Positions 37,823-47,296 of a stretch of 61,215 bases of DNA are shown here, piece by piece. Where the stretch lies: contig WRAN01000017.1 in assembly GCA_009780185.1 (NCBI GenBank), positions 1-61,215 on the forward strand, written 5' to 3'. Under the pieces are notes generated by a model, which ran no database searches, was not told where the DNA came from, and worked only from the letters and a program-made list of their open reading frames with translations. The stretch's first letter is position 1. Every line of letters starts with the position of its first letter. The DNA comes from Defluviitaleaceae bacterium (GTDB lineage: Bacteria > Bacillota > Clostridia > Lachnospirales > WQUN01). The translations under genes were made by a program, and so were the position numbers.

Positions 37823-38579
37823 TTATAGTTTTTGTATTTGGCTATGTGTAAGACCTGTGAGCTCAATGATGTTTTTTATAGGGTATCCAGTTTCTTTCAT
37901 CTTGCGAGCTAGATTTTCTGTTGCTTTTTCCATGCCTTTTTCCATGCCCTTTTTCATGCCTCTTTCAATGCCTTGTTTTAGGCCTTCTTCTCGACCTTCT
38001 TCAAGGCCTTCTTCTCTGGCGCCTTCGCGTACACCTTCTTCACGCATGGTATCCCAAATCCAACGTTGGTACTCCCAGCGTGCGTTTTCGGTACCTGCTA
38101 TTAGGTTGTATCTTTTGCAAAACTGCAGGAAGCCAGTGTCTTCTAATGTATATGCTTGTAAGGCTGGGGTCATAGTTATCACCTCTTGGATTGATTTATT
38201 TTGTTTATGTGCGGTGTATAGGGTGTAGCACCAGCAGTATAAACCGCTGTTGAAATCGGGTTTCATTTCTTCAACCTTTGGTAGTTGTATATTATACCCG
38301 CAAAAGTTGGGGATTGCTATATCGTGGGGTGGCTTTGTGTATAAGACTTTGAAGGGTTGAACTAGGTCGTTGTTGTCACTACGTATGTTATAACCCAAAA
38401 TATTGATGAATATAACCCTAGGCATTTTTGTTGCCATCTGTGTAGGGGAGTCGCCTTTGTTGGATGACTTTACATAGATATGGGACGCGGTGAATAAGTC
38501 TCGTCTCATAATATTGGGATCGCGGGAGGTTTGGACTTCTACTATTATATGTTCGTTGGAATCTGTTTCGCTTTCTATG
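37823..38579 (-). pseudogene. Rpn-type PD-(D/E)XK nuclease, 5'-truncated copy
   Basis: Near-identical to the C-terminal three quarters of the intact gene at 42574-43503. Homology can be followed in frame back to 38579 (IESETDSNEHIIVEVQTS, containing the catalytic E-x-Q). It then stops abruptly at the 24-nt word. The first roughly 80-95 codons, including the upstream catalytic Asp region, are gone. The longest frame with an ATG starts at 38509, after the active site, so no working nuclease is expected. Its C-terminal helix-rich tail (EGAREEGLEEGREEGLKQG) carries more EG-type repeats than the intact copy. Confidence 0.88.
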
Positions 38580-38603
38580 GTTTTGATGATAATGACGAAA
38601 GCG
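38580..38603 (+). repeat. 24-nt word, copy 3, at the nuclease breakpoint
   Basis: Exact copy of the words at 3062-3085 and 17640-17663. It begins at the base where homology to the intact nuclease ends. Its GAAAGCGAAA end is complementary to TTTCGCTTTC at the edge of the nuclease sequence, so a hairpin can form across the junction. Confidence 0.8.
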
Positions 38604-38730
38604 AAAAAGTAACGCTTATATAGATAATCATGATGATTATAAGATGTTGTAATTTATAAGTAAAATTAATCCACGAAACGTGTGGCGAAATTAGAATGTA
38701 TTTCGCTGTGTAGTTATTTGTCATTTAGTG

Positions 38731-38759
38731 TTGACAGATGTCGAAATAATGTTCATGAT
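38731..38759 (+). promoter_or_regulatory. Probable promoter of protease/beta-helix gene 1
   Basis: TTGACA (38731-38736) with CATGAT 17 nt further on. The -35 and its surroundings (TTGTCAT...GTGTTGACA) are conserved before the second copy (TTGACA at 43635-43640), which supports a shared promoter. The -10 match is weak in both. Confidence 0.5.
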
Positions 38760-38802
38760 AGTTGCAAATATAATTTCGCCATGAGCGAACAAGGAGGATT
38801 TT

Positions 38803-41800
38803 ATGAAAAGAAAGAGGTATTTGGCACTATTGATGGCTGTATTGATGGTGTTTGGAATGTTTCCAATGGTTGCATTGGGGGCAGAAGATGCTGAGTTTTT
38901 AGTTTATGAAAGTGAAGCGGTTGAGGATATTGACACAGCTTGGCAAAGCAGCAGTGAAATGCCTGAAACATATGAGTTATCTCAACTTAGTGTCGGTGAT
39001 ATATCACTCGAGGCAGGCTTTGAGCTTTTTAGGATACAATTGGCACTGTCAATGGATATGGACTTAGGCACATTCTTATCTGGAGATATTGGATCATGGG
39101 CTGATGATTATCTCTATAATTGGAGAAGTGATAACAATATTGCGTCCCCTAATTATGAAGGGCCTGTGGCAGTAAGATATTGCCCTGATACACAAACCTA
39201 CTATGCATATTCAATGACATCAAGCCAACAGGTCTTCTCATTTGTAATGTGCGAAGAAGAGTACCAACTCTTGGATAAGATAAGTGTTCTAAGGGCTCCG
39301 CATGTGTTTTATAATCAGATGCATACGAGCTTTGATGAGATTGCCTTCATTAATATGATGGATTCTCTATTAGGAATACAATCAGTGGATGAACTACTTG
39401 CTGATATTCCACAATTTTATTTAGAGACGGTAATGGCTAACGAGAATTTGACTTTATTAGATACTTCAAGAGAAGTCCAAGAAATTGCTCCTTTTACTGA
39501 CCCTCGTCACAGCAGAGTTATGAACACATTAAATCACCCATTTAACTCAATAACACAGGTTGCTGCTTTCCGTCAAGACGGAGCAGTTAGCTCTGTTGGG
39601 TCTGGATTTTTAATATATTCTGATTTGGTAGTAACCGTGGCTCACATTGTTTATCCTGGAGGAAATGCTGAATTTGCATCTCATTTTGAATTGCGTCCTG
39701 GACGAAATGGACAGATATCACCATTTGGGGTGCAAACTGCCCAAATAAGCAACGCATTTTATGGAATGGGATGGGTACGGTATCGCGATTTTGGTGATGA
39801 CTGGGCTATATTAAGATTAGACGGCCCATTTCCTGGACATGACACCCAACGCGACAGGATTAGGATACATGCCCCTGACGATAATGCAATTAGAAATGGG
39901 CTGATGGATACAACCCTAACCGGGTTTCCATCGGGACATAATTTTTATATGTATACCAATCCTGGAAGAGTTACATTAATATTTTCTAACACAATTCACA
40001 CAAATAATTTTGTAACATTTGGGTATAGTGGGTCACCAATGTTGGATCATACAGGGCGGGCTTTTGGTATACTTTCCGCAGGAAGCCCCAATACCAATAA
40101 CTCAATAGCATTTCGAATGACCCCATCGTTTGTACAGTTTGCCTCTCTTCTTGCGCCTGGGATTATGCCGACACCAACGCCTACACCGACACCAGGTCCA
40201 ACAGTTGGAGTAACTTCATGGACAGAGCTTCGGGATGCAGTAAATGCTGCGCCGATAGGTCAAGTAACAACGATACAGGTTCTTAATAGTTTCTCAGGCG
40301 GAACTTCTATTGCCACAAGTAGGATTACTATTCCAGCAAACCGCCACATTATAGTTGTGAGCAGTAACACAGCTGTAAGTTCTGCTAATATCAGGACATT
40401 GACACGTACCCCATTTATTGTAAGTGAATCCAGCAGTTTGACACTGGGTCGTAATATCACGTTATCAAGCAGTGTAGCAATTGAGGACGGCGGAAGGGCT
40501 GTTATGCAAGCCGGAAGCGTAATAGATGTCGGTAATGTGACTGTTTCAGGTGGTAGTGAGTTTGTAATGTATGCAGGAAGTGTAATTGAAAATGGGTTGA
40601 CAACAGCAGTAACTCTTAATGGTTGGGGGACAGGAGAATCTACCCAGGCTCGCTTTACGATGTTGGGCGGAGTGATTCGTAATAATACAGGGGCTAGGGC
40701 TACGAGAGCTGGCGAAGTTAGTGTTGGTGGCGTGAGAGTTGGTGAAAACTCTGTGTTCGTCATGAGTGGTGATAGTGTTATCAGCAACAACACAACAAAT
40801 CACACATTAATGACGGCGGTCCTTGCAGGTGGTGTTTTGCTATCATCGCCAACATCAGTTTTTGAGATGAGAGATAATGCGACAATACGCGATAACGAAG
40901 TACGTGATATAACTCCATTTCAACATGCAGCAAGAGGGCAGCAAAATGCAAGTGCTGTTTTGATGTTGAACGGAAGTTTTACAATGTATAACGGCAGTAT
41001 TGCTGGTAACAGTAATTTATCAATTATGAGTGACGGCGATGTGCAAGTACTTGGCGGAGTATTTACAATGCATGCAGGAAATATAACCAACAATAGGGGG
41101 TATTCCTCTGTATGGGGTTCAAGTGCAAGTGTTCATATCATTACCGATGCTGTATTTATATTGAATGGAGGTACTATCAGCAATAATACTCGTGGGGTTG
41201 TAAATAGAGGAACAATGGTTATGAATGGTGGTTCCATAAATAATAATGAGCGCGGGGGTGTTAGTACAAGCAACATTTTCGAGATGCATGATGGAGAAAT
41301 AAGTGGAAATTATGGTGGTGGTGTACAGGTCTGGAGTCATTTTACAATGTCCGGCGGGAAAATATCGGGTAATCATGCAAATACTACTAACAGAGAACCT
41401 AACGGCAGTGGGGTACATGTTTCCTCTAGTGGTGTGTTTAACATGACAAGCGATGCTGCTCGTATAGAAAACAATATTTTAGAGATTGGTTCAGATGGCG
41501 GTGGTGGCGGTATATTCGTAACTGGAGGTACTGTGAATATTTCTGCTGGCGTTATTATCGGTAATAGTGTCCGCGTTTTAGATGGTCATGGGATCAGAAA
41601 TAGTGGGGGTGGAGGGATAATGGCCATTGCGGGTGGTACAGTAAATATCTCTGGTGGTTTAATTACAAATAATAGCGCTCCACTAGGTGGTGGTATTAAT
41701 CTATCGGCAGGACAGAATGGTATATATGGCATACTCAACATGACAGGTGGATCAATAATAGATAATTCGGCTACTCATTATGGAGGAGGAATCCATACTG

Positions 41801-42366
41801 TTCGGGCGAACCACTCCTATGTGTTACCTGAAACTGCTTTCAACAATCTTAATATAGGTGCCGCAGTAATTTTCTCAGGCAATACTGCTGGCAATGGATT
41901 ATCTGCTCCGCCAGATAACAGGCTGCCTCATATAGCCACCACCCACGCAAGCAGATGGGGCAACCCCCTAAACAACTACGACATAAACTACACAGGCCGC
42001 CTAGGCCAAGAACACGGCATACGCACCTGGGCAGAGCTAAGAGCCGCAGTCAACGCCGCCCCAGCCAACATCCCCACAACAATCTACATCCTAAACAGCA
42101 TCGAAGCCCCAACAGGCGCAGTAGGCAACGCAATAACAATCCCCTCCAACCGCCAAATCACCCTAATAAGCAGCAACACAACCCCAGGCTCCGCCAATGT
42201 CCGCGTACTATCTCAGGCTAATGCAGGCCAACAGCATTTTATTGTAAGCGGCAGCCTTACATTGGACAGGAATATAGCCTTGCAGATAGGCAATGACACT
42301 GGAGGCGTACAGATTGCTGGCGGTACTTTTATAATGGGGGATGGTAGCTCAATTATCCCTAGATAA
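38803..42366 (+). CDS. Secreted trypsin-like serine protease fused to right-handed beta-helix, copy 1
   Basis: 1187 residues, AAGGAGG before ATG. A signal peptide (MKRKRYLALLMAVLMVFGMF..., cleavage near ALG-A) and a propeptide-like region (30-250) precede a V8/S1-type protease domain. Its apparent triad is H281 (VVTVAHIVYP), D333 (DDWAILRL) and S409 (GYSGSPML). A PTPTPTPTPGP hinge (about 450) leads to a W-ELR-AVNAAP domain and some 450 residues of beta-helix rungs (MNGGSI.NN-type repeats). A second W-ELR-AVNAAP domain (about 1065) ends with a short rung GGTFIMGDGS. No LPXTG or membrane helix closes the protein. Close paralogue of 43709-47125. It is probably a secreted or wall-associated protease-adhesin; the substrate is unknown. 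Confidence 0.85.
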   Translation: MKRKRYLALLMAVLMVFGMFPMVALGAEDAEFLVYESEAVEDIDTAWQSSSEMPETYELSQLSVGDISLEAGFELFRIQLALSMDMDLGTFLSGDIGSWADDYLYNWRSDNNIASPNYEGPVAVRYCPDTQTYYAYSMTSSQQVFSFVMCEEEYQLLDKISVLRAPHVFYNQMHTSFDEIAFINMMDSLLGIQSVDELLADIPQFYLETVMANENLTLLDTSREVQEIAPFTDPRHSRVMNTLNHPFNSITQVAAFRQDGAVSSVGSGFLIYSDLVVTVAHIVYPGGNAEFASHFELRPGRNGQISPFGVQTAQISNAFYGMGWVRYRDFGDDWAILRLDGPFPGHDTQRDRIRIHAPDDNAIRNGLMDTTLTGFPSGHNFYMYTNPGRVTLIFSNTIHTNNFVTFGYSGSPMLDHTGRAFGILSAGSPNTNNSIAFRMTPSFVQFASLLAPGIMPTPTPTPTPGPTVGVTSWTELRDAVNAAPIGQVTTIQVLNSFSGGTSIATSRITIPANRHIIVVSSNTAVSSANIRTLTRTPFIVSESSSLTLGRNITLSSSVAIEDGGRAVMQAGSVIDVGNVTVSGGSEFVMYAGSVIENGLTTAVTLNGWGTGESTQARFTMLGGVIRNNTGARATRAGEVSVGGVRVGENSVFVMSGDSVISNNTTNHTLMTAVLAGGVLLSSPTSVFEMRDNATIRDNEVRDITPFQHAARGQQNASAVLMLNGSFTMYNGSIAGNSNLSIMSDGDVQVLGGVFTMHAGNITNNRGYSSVWGSSASVHIITDAVFILNGGTISNNTRGVVNRGTMVMNGGSINNNERGGVSTSNIFEMHDGEISGNYGGGVQVWSHFTMSGGKISGNHANTTNREPNGSGVHVSSSGVFNMTSDAARIENNILEIGSDGGGGGIFVTGGTVNISAGVIIGNSVRVLDGHGIRNSGGGGIMAIAGGTVNISGGLITNNSAPLGGGINLSAGQNGIYGILNMTGGSIIDNSATHYGGGIHTVRANHSYVLPETAFNNLNIGAAVIFSGNTAGNGLSAPPDNRLPHIATTHASRWGNPLNNYDINYTGRLGQEHGIRTWAELRAAVNAAPANIPTTIYILNSIEAPTGAVGNAITIPSNRQITLISSNTTPGSANVRVLSQANAGQQHFIVSGSLTLDRNIALQIGNDTGGVQIAGGTFIMGDGSSIIPR

Positions 42367-42395
42367 ATAATGTATGTGTTTATGTATCATAAGCG

Positions 42396-42432
42396 AAGCC
42401 CCATTTCCCGCATTTTCGGGAAGTGGGGCTTT
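42396..42432 (+). terminator. Terminator of protease/beta-helix gene 1
   Basis: A 15-bp stem with one G-T pair (42396-42410 with 42417-42431) and a 6-nt loop. Confidence 0.88.
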
Positions 42433-42544
42433 GATTATTGGTGATTTTGGACTGTAAGTGTGATGTAGTTGTTTTTTTGGTGTTTGGGTTTTGATGATAC
42501 CGACAAAGGGTTTTGATGCTTTGGTGAAACGTGATTTTATACAG

Positions 42545-42567
42545 AAAAGCGCCCGAAAAATGGGCGC
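42545..42567 (-). terminator. Terminator of intact nuclease gene
   Basis: GCGCCC/GGGCGC stem (42549-42554 with 42562-42567) followed on the minus strand by CTTTTCTGT. Equivalent to the hairpin at 37798-37817. Confidence 0.65.
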
Positions 42568-42573
42568 GGGGGA

Positions 42574-43503
42574 TTATAGTTCTTGTATTTTGTTATGTGT
42601 GAGACCTGTGAGTTCTATTATATTTTTTATTGGGTATCCGGCTTCTTTCATCTTGCGAGCTAGATTTTCTGTTGCTATTACCTGGCCCTGTTCAAGAGCT
42701 TCTTCTCTAGCGCCTTCAAGTATACCCTCTTCACGCATGGTATCCCAAATCCAACGCTGGTACTCCCAGCGTGCCGTTTCGGTGCCTGCTATAAGGTTAT
42801 ATCTTTTGCAAAACTGCAGGAAGCCAGTGTCTTCTAATGTATATGCTTGTAAAGCTGGGGTCATAGTTATCACCTCTTGGATTGATTTATTTTGCTTATG
42901 AGCGGTGTATAGGGTGTAGCACCAGCAGTATAAACCGCTGTTGAAGTCTGGTTTCATTTCTTCAACCTTTGGTAGTTGTATATTATACCCGCAAAAGTTA
43001 GGGATTGCTATATCGTGGGGTGGCTTTGTGTATAAGACTTTGAAGGGTTGAACTAGGTCGTTGTTGTCGCTACGTATGTTATATCCCAAAATATTGATGA
43101 ATATAACCCTAGGCATTTTTGTTGCCATCTGAGTAGGGGAGTCGCCTTTGTTGGATGTCTTTACATAGATATGGGATGCGGTGAATAAGTCTCGTCTCAT
43201 TATATTGGGATCGCGGGAGGTTTGGACTTCTACTATTATATGTTCATTAGAATCGGTTTCGCTTTCTATGTCAACACGGCAGCTACGGTATCGTGGGGAG
43301 ATATGAGAGTGTTGAGGAGTAACGCGTATTATTTTGCCAAGAAGCTTTTCATTGCCGTCTGATTTTAGAGTTTCACGTATTAGGCTTTCTGCGGCAAGGC
43401 CTGCTTCTTCTACGCTGGAGAAGATGGCGCTAGTTATAGGGTCGGCTAATGGTGATGGGGCGGAGTTTGGGTTACTTGGATCGAATGGTTGGAATTGTGG
43501 CAT
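42574..43503 (-). CDS. Rpn family PD-(D/E)XK nuclease (transposase-like), intact copy
   Basis: 309 residues from ATG 43503, chosen because AAAGGAG lies 8 nt upstream; the open frame continues to 43641 without a better site. The core has an RVDIESETDSNEHIIVEVQTS segment matching D...E-x-Q of the PDDEXK_2 family. An RRDLFTASHIYVK helix, the YNIQLPKVEEMKPDFN region and the typical tail (ENLARKMKEAGYPIKNIIELTGLT) follow. Family members (RpnA-E) are DNA endonucleases that promote RecA-independent recombination. It is divergent from protease/beta-helix gene 2 with a 205-nt shared promoter region. Function in this setting is unknown. Confidence 0.88.
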   Translation of the reverse strand: MPQFQPFDPSNPNSAPSPLADPITSAIFSSVEEAGLAAESLIRETLKSDGNEKLLGKIIRVTPQHSHISPRYRSCRVDIESETDSNEHIIVEVQTSRDPNIMRRDLFTASHIYVKTSNKGDSPTQMATKMPRVIFINILGYNIRSDNNDLVQPFKVLYTKPPHDIAIPNFCGYNIQLPKVEEMKPDFNSGLYCWCYTLYTAHKQNKSIQEVITMTPALQAYTLEDTGFLQFCKRYNLIAGTETARWEYQRWIWDTMREEGILEGAREEALEQGQVIATENLARKMKEAGYPIKNIIELTGLTHNKIQEL

Positions 43504-43634
43504 GAGGTGACTCCTTTTAGATTTATTGTGGGTCGCCATATTATAGTTGGTTGTGGTTTTTATGTAAAATAAACCACAAAACGTGAGAAAAAAATAAGAA
43601 GGCATTTCAATGTGTAGTAATTTGTCATATTGTG

Positions 43635-43640
43635 TTGACA
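43635..43640 (+). promoter_or_regulatory. Conserved -35 box of protease/beta-helix gene 2
   Basis: TTGACA in the same context as 38731-38736. No clear -10 box is seen at standard spacing. A small hairpin around CGCCATGGGCG lies just before the ribosome site in both copies. Confidence 0.4.
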
Positions 43641-43708
43641 TGTATCAAAATATACTTCAAACTGATGGTAAATATTGCTTTCGCCATGGGCGAGAAGGAG
43701 AGGACTTT

Positions 43709-46700
43709 ATGAAGAAAAGACGGTTTTTGGCACTATTGATGGCGGTATTGATGGTGTTTGGAATGTTTCCAATGGTTGCATTGGGGGCAGAAGATGTTGA
43801 GTTTTTAGTTTATGAAAGTGAAGCGGTTGAGGATACTGACACAGCTTGGCAAAGCAGCAGTGAAATGCCTGAAACATATGAGTTATCTCAACTTAGTGTC
43901 GGTGATATATCGCTAGAAGCAGGTTTTGAGCTCTTTAGGATACAATTGGCGCTGTCAATGGATATGGACTTAGACACATTCTTATCTGGAGATATTGGAT
44001 CATGGGCAGATGATTATCTCCATAATTGGAGAAGTGATAACAATATTGCGTCCCCTAATTATGAAGGGCCTGTGGCAGTAAGATATTGCCCTGATACGCA
44101 AACCTACTATGCATATTCGATGACATCAAGCCAACAGGTCTTCTCATTTGTAATGTGCGAAGAAGAGTACCAACTCTTGGATAAGATAAGTGTTCTAAGG
44201 GCTCCCCATGTGTTTTATAATCAGATGCATACGAGCTTTGATGAGATTGCCTTCATTAATATGATGGATTCTCTATTGGGGATACAATCAGTGGATGAAC
44301 TACTTGCTGACATTCCACAATTTTATTTAGAGGCGGTAATGGCTAACGAGAATTTAAAATTATTAGATATTTCAAGAGAAGTCCAAGAAATTGTGCCTTT
44401 TACTGACCCTCGTCACAGCAGAGTTATGAACACTTTAAATCACCCGTTTAACTCAATAGCACAGGTTGCTGCTTTCCGTCAAGACGGAGCAGTTAGTTCT
44501 GTTGGGTCTGGATTTTTAATATATTCTGATTTGGTAGTAACCGTGGCTCACATTGTTTATCCGGGAGGAAATGCTGAATTTGCATCTCACTTTGAAGTGC
44601 GTCCGGGACGAAATGGGCAGATATCACCATTTGGAGTGCAAACTGCCCAAATAAGAAATGCATTTTATGGAATGGGATGGGTACGGTATCGCGATTTTGG
44701 CGATGACTGGGCTATATTAAGATTAGACGGCCCATTTCCCGGACATGACACCCAACGCGACAGGATTAGGATACATGCTCCTGATGATAATGCAATTAGA
44801 AATGGGTTGATGGATACAACCTTAACCGGGTTTCCATTGGGACATAATTTTTATATGTATACCAATACTGGAAGAGTTACATTAATATTTTCCAACACAA
44901 TTCACACAAATAATTTTGTAACATTTGGGTATAGTGGGTCACCAATGTTAGATCATACAGGGCGGGCTTTTGGTATACTTTCTGCAGGCACCCCCAATGC
45001 CAATAACTCAATAGCATTTCGAATGACCCCATCGTTTGTACAGTTTGCCTCTCTTCTTGAGCCTGGGATTATGCCTACGCCGATACCAACGCCCGCACCT
45101 GGGCCAACAGTTAGGGTAACTTCGTGGACAGAGCTTCAGACAGCAGTAAACAATGCGCCGATAGGCCAAGTTACTACTATACAGATTCTTAACAGCTTCC
45201 CAGCAGGAAACGCGATTTCGATTGAAGATGGGCGTCACATTGTTCTAATGAGTAATGATACAGGGCCAAGAGGTACTAGGGCATTGACACAAACGAGCAG
45301 TATACGTCATTTTTTTGTAAATGCGACCAGTAGCTTAACCTTATCCCACATCATATTAGATGGTCGCTTTGGCGGTATACAGGTTAATGGCGGCGGCGAG
45401 TTAATCATGAATACAAGAGGTATAATCGAAAATTCTGAGAGGACTGCTGTAGTTTTAAGTGGAAGTGGTACAAGCGAAGCAACGCAAGCGCGATTTACTA
45501 TGTTGGGCGGGGAGATACGCAATAACTCTGGTATCAATTTTTCAACTGTAACAAACCCTGGAGTTGGAGGCGTTATTATTGGTGATAATTCACAATTTAT
45601 TATGAATAGTGGTGTAATTAGCAATAATATTTCTTTAAATGCAAGTAATTCCACAATTGATGTAGGTGGTGTACTTTTGTTATCGGCAACATCTATTTTT
45701 GAAATGAATGAGGGTGCAACAATAAGAGATAACGCTCAGCGTGGAAACCCTGTAGGAACGCTAGGAAGTCAGTGGGGACATGCTGGTGGTGTTTTGATGA
45801 TGAACGGAACCTTTACAATGAATGGTGGAAGTATTACAGGTAACATCAGTGAAGCTTCTGGTGGCAGTGGAGTGCTTGTTGCTGGTGGAACATTTACATT
45901 GTATGGTGGTGTTATATCCAATAATGGTGTAACAAGTCATCTAAGAGGGGCGATACGATTGATTCGAGGCGGTGCCTTTATAATGCATGATGGTGTTATT
46001 GAAAGAAATATAGGCATTGGAGTAGATGTGCGAGACGGTACAATGACAATGTTGGGAGGCAGAATAAGGCTTAATGCTGGGACGGGTGTGGTGCTTGGTA
46101 CTACCAATGCTGTTTTTACAATGAGCGGGGGATCAATAATATCGAATACAGGCACTAATGATGCTGGAGGCGTGAGCATTCATAATGGGTCATTTGCAAT
46201 GGAAGGTGGAACAATTTCTGGCAATCAAACCAATATACCTATTGGTGGTGCTAATGGGGCTTTTGGTGCTGGTGTATCAGTTGTCAGTGGTGTCTTTACA
46301 ATGACAAACGATGATGCGCGGATAGAAAACAATCATCTAAGCTTTAATCATCCACAATCCTCAATAGGAGGAGGTGGTGGTATAGGTGTCGGACCATGGG
46401 GTACAGTCAATATCACTGCGGGTGTGATAACAGGTAATAGTGCACCGCGAGGTGGTGGTGTATTTGTATCATCAGGGAGTGATGGTGCGTTTACTATGAC
46501 AGGAGGCATTATTTCGGATAATATCGCTACACACTTTGACGGAGGTGGCATATATTCAACACGAGCAGATCATTCACATGTACTTCCAATTACAGCTTAT
46601 AACAACTTAAACATTGGTTCGGATGTAATATTCTTTGGCAACACTGCTAGAAATGGGATATCTGCCCCGCCAGATAACAGACTACCTCATATAGCTACAA

Positions 46701-47125
46701 CCCACGCAAGCAGATGGGGCAACCCCCTAAACAACTACGACATAAACTACACAGGCCGCCTAGGCCAAGAACACGGCATACGCACCTGGGCAGAGCTAAG
46801 AGCAGCAGTCAACGCAGCCCCAGCCAACACCCCCACAACAATCTACATCCTAAACAGCTTCGAAGCCCCAACAGGCGCAGTAGGCAACGCAATCACAATC
46901 CCTTCCAACCGCCAAATCACCCTAATAAGCAGCAACACAGCCCCAGGCTCCGCCAATGTCCGCGTACTATCCCAGGCCAATGCAGGCCAGCGGCATTTTA
47001 TAGTAAGTGGCAGCCTTACCTTAGATAGAAATATCACCCTACAGACAGCAATCGGTGCTGGTGGTGTACAGGCAGCCGGCGGTACTTTTATTATGGGAGA
47101 TGGCAGTGATATTATCGGCTGGTAG
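43709..47125 (+). CDS. Secreted trypsin-like serine protease fused to right-handed beta-helix, copy 2
   Basis: 1138 residues from ATG 43709 (AGAAGGAG). The first 450 or so residues are almost identical to copy 1, with the same H281, D333 and S409. The hinge is PTPIPTPAPGP. The beta-helix region (about 480-985) shows the same GG-I-NN rungs but a different sequence and is about 50 residues shorter. The last 150 residues (from PPDNRLPHIATTHAS) are again near-identical. The C-terminal end differs only in the last few residues (IIGW against IIPR). The gene therefore has a conserved-variable-conserved layout. It is divergent from the intact Rpn nuclease gene. It lacks an anchor signal, as copy 1 does. 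Confidence 0.86.
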   Translation: MKKRRFLALLMAVLMVFGMFPMVALGAEDVEFLVYESEAVEDTDTAWQSSSEMPETYELSQLSVGDISLEAGFELFRIQLALSMDMDLDTFLSGDIGSWADDYLHNWRSDNNIASPNYEGPVAVRYCPDTQTYYAYSMTSSQQVFSFVMCEEEYQLLDKISVLRAPHVFYNQMHTSFDEIAFINMMDSLLGIQSVDELLADIPQFYLEAVMANENLKLLDISREVQEIVPFTDPRHSRVMNTLNHPFNSIAQVAAFRQDGAVSSVGSGFLIYSDLVVTVAHIVYPGGNAEFASHFEVRPGRNGQISPFGVQTAQIRNAFYGMGWVRYRDFGDDWAILRLDGPFPGHDTQRDRIRIHAPDDNAIRNGLMDTTLTGFPLGHNFYMYTNTGRVTLIFSNTIHTNNFVTFGYSGSPMLDHTGRAFGILSAGTPNANNSIAFRMTPSFVQFASLLEPGIMPTPIPTPAPGPTVRVTSWTELQTAVNNAPIGQVTTIQILNSFPAGNAISIEDGRHIVLMSNDTGPRGTRALTQTSSIRHFFVNATSSLTLSHIILDGRFGGIQVNGGGELIMNTRGIIENSERTAVVLSGSGTSEATQARFTMLGGEIRNNSGINFSTVTNPGVGGVIIGDNSQFIMNSGVISNNISLNASNSTIDVGGVLLLSATSIFEMNEGATIRDNAQRGNPVGTLGSQWGHAGGVLMMNGTFTMNGGSITGNISEASGGSGVLVAGGTFTLYGGVISNNGVTSHLRGAIRLIRGGAFIMHDGVIERNIGIGVDVRDGTMTMLGGRIRLNAGTGVVLGTTNAVFTMSGGSIISNTGTNDAGGVSIHNGSFAMEGGTISGNQTNIPIGGANGAFGAGVSVVSGVFTMTNDDARIENNHLSFNHPQSSIGGGGGIGVGPWGTVNITAGVITGNSAPRGGGVFVSSGSDGAFTMTGGIISDNIATHFDGGGIYSTRADHSHVLPITAYNNLNIGSDVIFFGNTARNGISAPPDNRLPHIATTHASRWGNPLNNYDINYTGRLGQEHGIRTWAELRAAVNAAPANTPTTIYILNSFEAPTGAVGNAITIPSNRQITLISSNTAPGSANVRVLSQANAGQRHFIVSGSLTLDRNITLQTAIGAGGVQAAGGTFIMGDGSDIIGW

Positions 47126-47156
47126 GTTATAGTTTTATTTTGATTTATATATAAGT

Positions 47157-47195
47157 CAAGCCCCATTTCCCAGTATATTTAGGAGATGGGGCTTG
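47157..47195 (+). terminator. Terminator of protease/beta-helix gene 2
   Basis: A 14-bp stem with one G-T pair (47157-47170 with 47182-47195) and an 11-nt loop, homologous to the hairpin at 42396-42431. Confidence 0.85.
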
Positions 47196-47246
47196 TATTT
47201 TATATGATTTGATATGTTTATATGCCAAAACGCAAAAGCATCAAAC

Positions 47247-47284
47247 AAGGCCTCATTTCCGGTATTCCCGTGAAATGAGGCCTT
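47247..47284 (-). terminator. Terminator of the collagen-like gene pair (minus strand)
   Basis: A perfect 13-bp stem (47247-47259 with 47272-47284) and a 12-nt loop, 13 nt past the stop of the minus-strand gene. Confidence 0.85.
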
Positions 47285-47296
47285 TATATATTTATG

